A DNA stretch of 64,000 nucleotides from an uncultured Eubacteriales bacterium (GTDB lineage Bacteria > Bacillota > Clostridia > Oscillospirales > CAG-272), in the NCBI GenBank assembly GCA_934796165.1, contig CAKVOU010000002.1, forward strand, positions 231,508 through 295,507, in the 5' to 3' direction. A program made the translations under genes and the position numbers. Below the pieces are notes generated by a model, which was not told where the DNA came from, searched no databases, and was given only the letters and a program-made list of their open reading frames with translations. Below are positions 55,798-62,557 of the stretch, in pieces (the first letter of the stretch is position 1; each line of letters begins with the position of its first letter).

Positions 55798-58527
55798 TCA
55801 GTATCCGTCGGACCTCCCGCGCATTCGCCTGAACAGCTTCCGGAGAAACTCCACCGGGAAAACGCCGAGCGACAGAACAAACACCAAAAGAAGTTCTTTT
55901 CCTGTCAGAGGAACGGTGCGGAGAACCGTCCCTCCAAAGTACACAAAGCCGATCTGAATGGCGAGGATCGCCGCCATGATACCGAGAAACACCTTGTTTT
56001 TCCCCAGTCCCGCAAAAAGCCGGAGCCGGTCGGTGCGGGCATTGAAGCAGTTGAAGACCGAGGAAAAGATGAAGAGCGCGAAGAACGCCGTGAGCAGGCA
56101 GATCCCGTCCTTTGACGCGCGAAACCGGGAGGTGAGGGCAGGAAGCCGCAGAAACGCCATACACATGGCGACCGTAAATCCGCCGAGCCAGATAATTTCC
56201 CCCGCCATATACCGGTTGAGAATCGGCTCGTCACGCCGCTTCGGCTTTTCTTTCATATAAGACGCAAGCGGCGCCTCTCCTGCAAACGCCAGCCCGCCGA
56301 GGGTATCCATGATCATGTTGATCCAGAGCATCTGCACCACAGTCACCGGTTCATCCACTCCGAGGAAAGGTCCCAGCATGGAAACGCCGACCGCGCAGAA
56401 GTTCATGGTGAGCTGAAGCGTGATGAATTTGCGGATACTCTTGAAAATCGTCCTGCCGTACAGCACCGCGCGCACGATGGAGGCAAGATTGTTGTCGAGA
56501 ATGACGATATCCCCCGCCTCCTTGGCAACATAAGTGCCGTCTCCCATGGCAAAGCCCACATCGGCGGCACGGAGCGCAGGGGCGTCGTTGATCCCATCGC
56601 CCGTCATACCGACCACCATGCCGTTCTCCCCGGCAATGCGGACGAGCCGGCTTTTGTCCGCCGGCAGGGCGCGCGCAACAACGGCAAGCCGCGGGAGCGC
56701 TTCCCGGAGTGCCATGTCGGACATCGCTGCAAGCTCGCGGCTGTCAAGGCAGAGATCGGTTTGCCCCGAAAGGATCCCACAGGCGCGGGCGACTGCCATT
56801 GCGGTATCCTTGCCGTCTCCCGTCACCATCACCGTGTGGATCCCTGCACCGCGCAGTTCCCTGACCGCGCCGGGTACCTCGGGACGCACCCGGTCCTCGA
56901 GGATTGCCACAGCGATGAGCGAAAGCGTCCGGAAATCGCCGTCGCCGGAAAGCTCCCCGTCCCGGCAGGCGATGGCGATCAGCCGTTTCCCGGCAGACGC
57001 AATGCGTCGGCATTCCTCCCGAAAACTCCCGGAATGAAAAGGATACCGTTTCCCGTCCGTCCCGATGTACTGCCGGACATAGGGAAGCAGTTTTTCCGGC
57101 GCGCCCTTGACAAGTGTCATTTCATAAGTCCCGTGAATCTCCGCCGCAGAATACTTGCGGTCGCTGTCAAACGGAATACGGTTGCCGATCCGGACACCCT
57201 TGGGATACTCCCCGCCGAGAACCGCGGAAAGCAGTGCCCGATCGGTGGTATTCCCGCCGACAGCCGCCGGCTTCCCGTTTTCCTCTCCCCGCTCCGCCGA
57301 GGTGTTGCAGAAAGCTGACAGGGCAAAGAGGCGGTACACCTCCCCTGCGGACGCGTCGGGCGGCAAATTCCGGCAGTCACCTGTAAGAAGCCCCGTCACG
57401 CGGAGCTTCCCCTCGGTGAGCGTACCCGTTTTGTCGGTGAACAGCACGTTCATGCTTCCCGCCGCCTCAATTCCGACCGCCTTGCGTACCAGCACCTGAT
57501 CCCGCATCATTTTGCGGATGTTCGCGGAAAGCACCACTGCAACCATCATGGGAAGCCCCTCCGGGACTGCCATGACCACCACGGTCAACCCCAGAGTGAA
57601 CGCGCGGAACAGATTGGAAAGCACATATTCCGGCGTTGCAAGCTTCATGAGGATCACATCGGAGCGCAGTCCGCTGTCCAGCACAAACGCATTGACGAGA
57701 TAAACAAGCCCGACCAGCACCGCCGCCGTATAACCGAGCACCGTAATCTGCTTTGCAAGTCTGGTGAGGCGCACGCGGAGCGGGCTTTCGCGCGTCTCAA
57801 GCTGAATCTCCCTTGAAATTCCGCCAAGGAAGGTCGCATCGCCGACTTTGGCGACCTCCATCCGCCCCTCGCCCGTGAGTACCGTGCACCCGCGGAAGAC
57901 CGCGTTTTTCTCTGACGGCGAAAGCACGCGCCCGTCAGCCGGAAGCTTTTCCGCTTCCCTGCCCTCGCCCGTCATGGAGCTCTGATCCACGCCAAGCCGA
58001 CCGGAAAGGAGGTATCCGTCCGCGGGAATCAGGTCACCCGCACCGAGCAGGACCACATCGCCGACTACAATGTCCGCGATCGGCAGACGCGTCACCCGCC
58101 CGTCCCTGAGGACCCGGCAAAGTACCTTTTCGCTTTCCCCGGACAGCCGCCGGAACGCCTTTTCCGACCCGTATTCCGACAGCGTGGAAATGAGCGTTGC
58201 GAGAAACACTGCCGCGCCGATGCCGATGGTTTCCAGATAGTCCGCCCCGCGGAACATGAGAAACAGGTTGACAATCAGCGCGACCAGAAGCACGCGGATC
58301 ACCGGATCGCGGAAATTGCCGACAAATTTTTTTAAGAAGCTCTCCTGCTTCTTTTCGCTAAGTTGGTTGGCACCGTGTTCTCTCCGCGCGCGTTCCGCCT
58401 CCGCCGACGTCAACCCGCCCCCGGAGGCATTCGGGGACGCCGGAGGGCGGTCCCCCGTCGCCCGTTCCCGCCCGGGAACAACATCCGCCGCCTTTTCCTC
58501 TTTTACCCTCACCTTTACCGAAACCAT
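55798..58527 (-). CDS. Cation-transporting P-type ATPase, calcium (type II) class
   Basis: This 909-residue membrane pump has an N-terminal cation ATPase domain (LTSAEAERARREHGANQLSE). The actuator motif is TGEGREAEK (usual TGES, Ser replaced by Gly, catalytic Glu kept). PEGLP lies in helix 4, the phosphorylation site is LFTDKTGTLTEGK, the hinge is MTGDGINDAPALRAADVG, and a C-terminal helix bundle is present. These features match PMCA/SERCA-like Ca2+ exporters. ATG 58527 follows GGAGG. The first 45 residues are charged and Pro/Gly-rich. It ends next to the fibre-operon promoter and is divergent from the tRNA region. Mn2+ or another divalent ion is possible. Confidence 0.93.
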   Translation of the reverse strand: MVSVKVRVKEEKAADVVPGRERATGDRPPASPNASGGGLTSAEAERARREHGANQLSEKKQESFLKKFVGNFRDPVIRVLLVALIVNLFLMFRGADYLETIGIGAAVFLATLISTLSEYGSEKAFRRLSGESEKVLCRVLRDGRVTRLPIADIVVGDVVLLGAGDLIPADGYLLSGRLGVDQSSMTGEGREAEKLPADGRVLSPSEKNAVFRGCTVLTGEGRMEVAKVGDATFLGGISREIQLETRESPLRVRLTRLAKQITVLGYTAAVLVGLVYLVNAFVLDSGLRSDVILMKLATPEYVLSNLFRAFTLGLTVVVMAVPEGLPMMVAVVLSANIRKMMRDQVLVRKAVGIEAAGSMNVLFTDKTGTLTEGKLRVTGLLTGDCRNLPPDASAGEVYRLFALSAFCNTSAERGEENGKPAAVGGNTTDRALLSAVLGGEYPKGVRIGNRIPFDSDRKYSAAEIHGTYEMTLVKGAPEKLLPYVRQYIGTDGKRYPFHSGSFREECRRIASAGKRLIAIACRDGELSGDGDFRTLSLIAVAILEDRVRPEVPGAVRELRGAGIHTVMVTGDGKDTAMAVARACGILSGQTDLCLDSRELAAMSDMALREALPRLAVVARALPADKSRLVRIAGENGMVVGMTGDGINDAPALRAADVGFAMGDGTYVAKEAGDIVILDNNLASIVRAVLYGRTIFKSIRKFITLQLTMNFCAVGVSMLGPFLGVDEPVTVVQMLWINMIMDTLGGLAFAGEAPLASYMKEKPKRRDEPILNRYMAGEIIWLGGFTVAMCMAFLRLPALTSRFRASKDGICLLTAFFALFIFSSVFNCFNARTDRLRLFAGLGKNKVFLGIMAAILAIQIGFVYFGGTVLRTVPLTGKELLLVFVLSLGVFPVEFLRKLFRRMRGRSDGY

Positions 58528-58693
58528 TTTCCGCACCTCCGCACCGGCGACGACAGCCCTCTGCGCCAATCGCCTTTCAGGGTACTATATGCGTAGCGGA
58601 AGTCGGCAAGAACCGCCGCGCAAGCCGCCTTTGCGCTTCCGATAACTCAAACAATGAGCCTCAAAGAATACCGGAGCAACCCCGCATTTACCC

Positions 58694-58722
58694 TTGACAA
58701 ACCGCCGGGCGGTGTTTATAAT
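58694..58722 (+). promoter_or_regulatory. Strong sigma-A promoter of the interrupted tRNA-Pro gene
   Basis: TTGACA (58694-58699), 17-base spacer, TATAAT (58717-58722): a perfect consensus, 10 bases before the tRNA 5' half. It probably drove the original tRNA gene. Confidence 0.9.
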
Positions 58723-58732
58723 AATACTGTTC

Positions 58733-58770
58733 CGGGGTGTGGCGCAGCTGGTAGCGCGCGAAGTTTGGGA
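58733..58770 (+). pseudogene. tRNA-Pro 5' half, broken in the anticodon loop
   Basis: CGGGGTG, a D-arm with canonical loop AGCTGGTA and the anticodon loop TTTGGGA (58764-58770) match a tRNA-Pro(TGG). The next bases (GCGTG) do not pair with the anticodon-stem 5' strand CGAAG, and no T-arm follows. The break at the anticodon loop is typical of tyrosine-recombinase crossover, so this is an attachment-site scar. Confidence 0.85.
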
Positions 58771-58871
58771 GCGTGTAAACGCCTCATAAGCCGACCGCCG
58801 AAAGCTCGCAAAATCTCCGTTTTTCTCGCATTTCCTCGCTTTTCCGCCGCCGTGTGTTTCGGCAAAAAACT

Positions 58872-58904
58872 TTTGACCACAGATTTGACCACTTACACGA
58901 CCAC
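58872..58904. repeat. Repeated TTTGACCAC motifs, possible integrase arm sites
   Basis: TTTGACCAC occurs at 58872-58880 and 58884-58892, and CGACCAC at 58898-58904. Such short direct repeats beside a core site resemble arm-type binding sites of Tn916/lambda-class integrases. TTGACC at 58885 may also act as a -35 box (with TTAATA at 58908) for the tRNA that follows. Bases 58771-58871 hold no gene. Confidence 0.5.
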
Positions 58905-58918
58905 AATTTAATAACTAT

Positions 58919-58994
58919 CGGGGTGTAGCGCAGTTGATAGCGCGCCGCATTTGGGATGCGGAGGCCGCGAGTTTGAGCCTCGCCACTCCGACCA
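58919..58994 (+). tRNA. tRNA-Pro(TGG), complete, with encoded CCA
   Basis: The acceptor stem CGGGGTG/CACTCCG (58919-58925, 58984-58990), D-stem GCGC, anticodon stem CCGCA/TGCGG with loop TTTGGGA (anticodon TGG at 58952-58954), T-stem GCGAG/CTCGC and ACCA end are all intact. The D-loop reads AGTTGATA and the T-loop TTTGAGC, so the usual G19-C56 tertiary pair is replaced by A19-U56. A hairpin with U-tract follows. Confidence 0.95.
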
Positions 58995-58998
58995 ATTT

Positions 58999-59040
58999 TT
59001 AAGCGATTTCAGTATTTTTTACTGCAATCGCTTATTTTTT
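58999..59040 (+). terminator. Terminator of tRNA-Pro
   Basis: AAGCGATTTCAGTA pairs with TACTGCAATCGCTT (one mismatch), followed by ATTTTTT. Confidence 0.75.
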
Positions 59041-59051
59041 CAGAATGAGTA

Positions 59052-59079
59052 TTGACAAATAAAAATTTTCTGATATAAT
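59052..59079 (+). promoter_or_regulatory. Sigma-A promoter of the nucleotidyltransferase gene
   Basis: TTGACA (59052-59057), 16-base spacer, TATAAT (59074-59079). Confidence 0.82.
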
Positions 59080-59138
59080 TTAATGATTTATCACTAAAGT
59101 GTTGAATGGGTGGCATGGGCGAAAAGGAGAAATATAAA

Positions 59139-59792
59139 ATGTACAGAATTGTCGATGAGTCAGAATGCAAAAGGTATCGCTCTGACTGTTCACATGTCTT
59201 AAAAAAGACATGTGCCTTACTTAAAGAAAAATGCATTAACGCCCAATTTACTCTTGTTGGCAGTGGAGCAAGAAATATGGTTACACGAAACGGCAATGGA
59301 CCGTTTGACCTTGACTACAACCTTGAAATAATTAAAGCTCCGGACGAATATTGGAATGATCTGCGTCATTTAAAAAATACCGTTCGTATTTTGCTTGATA
59401 AAGCCGAAGGATTGACTTGCTTTTCCGAATCACAAGATTCAACTTCATGCTTGACAACTCTGTTACATTTCAAAGATGAACCTGCAGTTGAATTTAGTTT
59501 TGATGTTGCAATTGTCGCCAAAAATTCTGATGGAACACTGTGCAGGTTGATTCATAATAAAAATGTCTGGGAATACGGTAATGACCAGTATGTTTGGAAT
59601 GAGGTTCCAAGCTCTCACAACATAGCGCAAAAGGTAAAACAAATCAAAATCAATGATTTATGGCTTGATGTAAGAGAGCGATATATTTATCTTAAAAATC
59701 TATATTTATCTCATCCGTTAGAGAAAGATCATCCGTCATTTATTGTTTATGTTGAAGCTGTCAATCAAATTTATAATCAATATTTTAATTAG
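59139..59792 (+). CDS. Pol-beta-type nucleotidyltransferase-fold protein
   Basis: In this 217-residue protein the NTase motif LVGSGARNMVTRNGNGPFDLDYNLEI (near residues 38-63, given here as key residues G-S and D-x-D) is followed by a third acidic residue in EFSFDVAIV near residue 124, so all three metal-binding carboxylates are present. A short helical tail follows. The family is not recognised; it is shorter than CD-NTases or CCA-adding enzymes. AAAAGGAG precedes ATG 59139. The gene is much more AT-rich than its neighbours and sits alone between tRNA-Pro and the integrases, with its own promoter and terminator, as accessory cargo would. Confidence 0.7.
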   Translation: MYRIVDESECKRYRSDCSHVLKKTCALLKEKCINAQFTLVGSGARNMVTRNGNGPFDLDYNLEIIKAPDEYWNDLRHLKNTVRILLDKAEGLTCFSESQDSTSCLTTLLHFKDEPAVEFSFDVAIVAKNSDGTLCRLIHNKNVWEYGNDQYVWNEVPSSHNIAQKVKQIKINDLWLDVRERYIYLKNLYLSHPLEKDHPSFIVYVEAVNQIYNQYFN

Positions 59793-59826
59793 CGACTGTA
59801 TTCTTTGTCTACAGCACCTCAAATTT

Positions 59827-59861
59827 TGACAGGGTGACTTTTTCGGTCACCCTGTCATTTT
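59827..59861. terminator. Bidirectional terminator overlapping the integrase stop codon
   Basis: TGACAGGGTGAC (59827-59838) pairs with GTCACCCTGTCA (59846-59857). T-rich sequence follows on the plus strand, and AAAATTTGAG follows on the minus strand. It overlaps the stop codon of the minus-strand integrase. Confidence 0.82.
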
Positions 59862-61292
59862 CTCTTTTTCCGCCTTAATTTCCGCAATCTCTTTTTTCAT
59901 TTCCGCAATCAGCACCTTGAGCTTTTCCTCGCACTCCTCCCGCGTGGTAGCGTAGATGTTCTTTGCGATTCGTTTTCCGTTCACACGTGGAGAAAACCTG
60001 CCCTCATAGAGGTGGTCGTTTATCATCGTGACACAGCCCGTCCCGGGCTTGCGTATCTTGCCCTTATACGGCTCAAATTTCGGCCCTGTCGGCTGATCGG
60101 TTGCTTCACTGTCACTTGCCTTGTCAGTCGCGGTCGGCTCGGGAATCGGCGTGTCTGCTCCCGCAATTTCGCGGTCAATCCTTGCCGCCGCCTGCTGTTG
60201 CATCGTATCTGTGATATGGCTATAAATATTGAGCGTAGTTTCCGCGCTTACATGACCTATCATGGCGGACAGCGTTTTAATGTCCATGCCGTTTTCCAGT
60301 GCCATGGTGGCGAAAGTGTGGCGCAGGTCGTGAAACCGCACCCGCTTGCAGTTTGCGCGTTCCAATATCTTCTGAAACCGATGATAGACCGCCGCAGGGT
60401 GCCGCGGTTGCGTGAGGTCAAGCGGGGATGGGAAAATCCATTCACTGTCGGTTCGTGTTTTCAGTTCTGCCAGCAGTTCTGTCATTTCGGGCGGCAGCAG
60501 AATCATGCGGTTGGAGGATTTCGTTTTCGGTGTGGAGATCAGCACCTTTCCGTTGACCTTCAGCACCTGCCGCGAGATGTGAAGCTCTCCCGTTTTCAGA
60601 TTCAGATCCCGCCATTTCAGCGCGAGGATTTCGCCCCGACGCATGCCGGTGGTCAGCTCCAGGAGGAAGAGCTCGTAATATCCCTCCTCTCTTGCCTGTA
60701 TGAGAAACCGCGTGATTTCCGGCGGAGTCAGCACCTGCATTTCCTTTGCCTTTTTCGGCGGCAGCTTGCACCCGACGGCGGGATTTATGCGGATCAGCCC
60801 TTCGGTTACCGCTTTTTCAAGTGCCGTGCGGCAGGTCGTATGGCAGGAGCGCACCATGCGGTCGGACAGTCCTTCTCCGAATTTATCGACATGCTTTTTC
60901 CGTCCGCTCTTTTTGAGCCGTGCGTAAAACTGTTGCAGGTCGTTCTGCGTCAGCTTGTTCAGCGGGATGTTGCCGATGGACGGGATGATGTGCGTATAAA
61001 TCCTTACCGAATAGCACGCCTGTGTGGTCGGGCGGAGCTTAGGCGCGGAATAATTCTGATACCAGAAGTCAATCCAGTCGCCAAGCGGCATGTCCGGCTT
61101 GATTTTCTCACTCCGCCGTCCGCATTCCTCCCGCAGTTTCGCCAGCTTTTCCTGACACTCGGTCTTGGTGTGCGCCGTCACATTTTTCGTTTGGGCATAA
61201 CCGTTTTCCTTGTACCCGACGACAATTCTGCCTTCCCACCGCCCGTCCTTGCGTTGAAAGACACTGCCGTCGCCTTGCTTTTTCTTTGCCAT
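59847..61292 (-). CDS. Tyrosine-type site-specific integrase with a second arm-binding domain at the C-terminus
   Basis: This 481-residue recombinase has an N-terminal AP2-like arm-binding domain (residues 1-55; DGRWEGRIVVGYKENGYAQT), a core-binding domain (60-180) and a catalytic domain with Arg in LTTGMRRGEILALKW, HDLRHTFATMAL (His-x-x-Arg), IGHVSAETTLNIY with the second His and the nucleophile Tyr. After a linker of about 45 residues, the last 60 residues resemble the N-terminal arm domain again (LYEGRFSPRVNGKRIAKNIY, TREECEEKLKVL). It directly abuts the second integrase gene: ATG follows its TAA with no gap. Confidence 0.92.
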   Translation of the reverse strand: MAKKKQGDGSVFQRKDGRWEGRIVVGYKENGYAQTKNVTAHTKTECQEKLAKLREECGRRSEKIKPDMPLGDWIDFWYQNYSAPKLRPTTQACYSVRIYTHIIPSIGNIPLNKLTQNDLQQFYARLKKSGRKKHVDKFGEGLSDRMVRSCHTTCRTALEKAVTEGLIRINPAVGCKLPPKKAKEMQVLTPPEITRFLIQAREEGYYELFLLELTTGMRRGEILALKWRDLNLKTGELHISRQVLKVNGKVLISTPKTKSSNRMILLPPEMTELLAELKTRTDSEWIFPSPLDLTQPRHPAAVYHRFQKILERANCKRVRFHDLRHTFATMALENGMDIKTLSAMIGHVSAETTLNIYSHITDTMQQQAAARIDREIAGADTPIPEPTATDKASDSEATDQPTGPKFEPYKGKIRKPGTGCVTMINDHLYEGRFSPRVNGKRIAKNIYATTREECEEKLKVLIAEMKKEIAEIKAEKEKMTG

Positions 61293-62456
61293 TTACTCGT
61301 CCTCCAGTTTCAGTTTTTTGACCATGCCGCCGACAATCGCGGCGGCGTTTTTCTGCATGTCACCTGTCACGTGGGTATAGGTGTCAAGCGTGAAGCTCGC
61401 GTTTGTGTGTCCGAGAATGCCCGAAAGCGTTTTCGGATCGACTCCGCCTTTTGTTGCATGGGTGGCAAAGGTGTGGCGGAGGTCATGAAAGCGGATTCGC
61501 GGAAGCTCCGCATTTTTGAGGATCGTGTGCAGTTTTTGGTATGCTGATGCCGGATTCATCGGCAGGTTGGGGTTGCACGGATTGTAGAACACCCACTCAT
61601 TCAGCGCGTTTTCCTTGCGTTTGGCAAGCAGTGCGGCAAGGGTCGGCGGCAGGACAATCGTCCGTTTGCCCGCGCCCGTTTTTGTTTCGCCGATCTGAAT
61701 TTTGCCGTTTGTGACGGCGGAGAGCGACCGTTCCACCCGCAGTCGGCGGTTTTCAAAGTCGATGTCGCTCCATTTCAGCCCGCAGATCTCGCCGCGGCGC
61801 AGTCCCGTCATACATTCCGTGTAGAAAAAATCCCGCCAATCGGGGTAGGCTTCGATCATGCCGAGAAATTTCTCAAGCTGACCGTCGTCCAGCACCTGTT
61901 TGTCGGGATAATTTGGCTTTGGCACGGTTGTGCCGTTTGTGGGATTGCGCACGATGAGCCGTTCCTTCACCGCCGCGTCGAGCGCTTCGTGAAGCATCAT
62001 GTGGATGCCGCGAACCATGCTGTCGGCAAGCGTTTTGCCTTTGATGGGGTCTTCGCGAACGCGCCCCTCCTTTTTGAGCTTGTTGTAAAGTTTCTGAATA
62101 TCCGCCGTTGTCAGCGATGTCAGCGGCTTTTTGCCGAGGTAAGGCTTGATATAGTGGTTTACCATCATGCGGTAGCTCTGCATGGTGCTTTCCCGCAGGG
62201 TAAAGATCATATATTCGTCCAGCCACTTGTCAAGCCATTCGCCGAGCGTCATGCGGCTGTCCTCGCAGAGATCGACATCGCGGTAGGTTTCAATCGCGCG
62301 GTGCAATTTGTCGAGCGTTTCCTTCTGCGTTTTGCCGAACACCGATTTGTGCATCGGTGTTCCGTCGTTTTTGTGACCGATCACAATGCGCGCTTCCCAG
62401 CGTCCGTCCGAACGCTTGCGCACCATGCCGTCACCTTGCGGTCTTCGTTTTGCCAT
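61293..62456 (-). CDS. Tyrosine-type site-specific integrase
   Basis: This 387-residue recombinase has the usual three parts: arm-binding domain (DGMVRKRSDGRWEARIVIGH), core-binding domain (LGEWLDKWLDEYMIF) and catalytic domain with TGLRRGEICGLKW, HDLRHTFATHAT and LGHTNASFTLDTYTHV (second His and Tyr). ATG 62456 follows AAAGGAC; the longer open frame overlaps the intergenic region. It is transcribed before, and probably together with, the adjoining integrase. Which of the two acts at tRNA-Pro is not known. Confidence 0.93.
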   Translation of the reverse strand: MAKRRPQGDGMVRKRSDGRWEARIVIGHKNDGTPMHKSVFGKTQKETLDKLHRAIETYRDVDLCEDSRMTLGEWLDKWLDEYMIFTLRESTMQSYRMMVNHYIKPYLGKKPLTSLTTADIQKLYNKLKKEGRVREDPIKGKTLADSMVRGIHMMLHEALDAAVKERLIVRNPTNGTTVPKPNYPDKQVLDDGQLEKFLGMIEAYPDWRDFFYTECMTGLRRGEICGLKWSDIDFENRRLRVERSLSAVTNGKIQIGETKTGAGKRTIVLPPTLAALLAKRKENALNEWVFYNPCNPNLPMNPASAYQKLHTILKNAELPRIRFHDLRHTFATHATKGGVDPKTLSGILGHTNASFTLDTYTHVTGDMQKNAAAIVGGMVKKLKLEDE

Positions 62457-62557
62457 TGTTATTTGTCCTTTCGTAAGTTTTTTCGCCCACTGCAAAGATA
62501 CCACAGGTTCGAGTGAATATCCAGCGGTCGGGCGAAAAGTTATCAATTTGTTATCAA

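Noticed and set aside
59139..59792. CBASS cyclase
   Set aside because: The protein is shorter than CD-NTases and no effector, Cap2/Cap3 or HORMA gene is adjacent.
60012..61547. 511-codon plus-strand frame over the integrases
   Set aside because: Shadow of two tyrosine recombinases.
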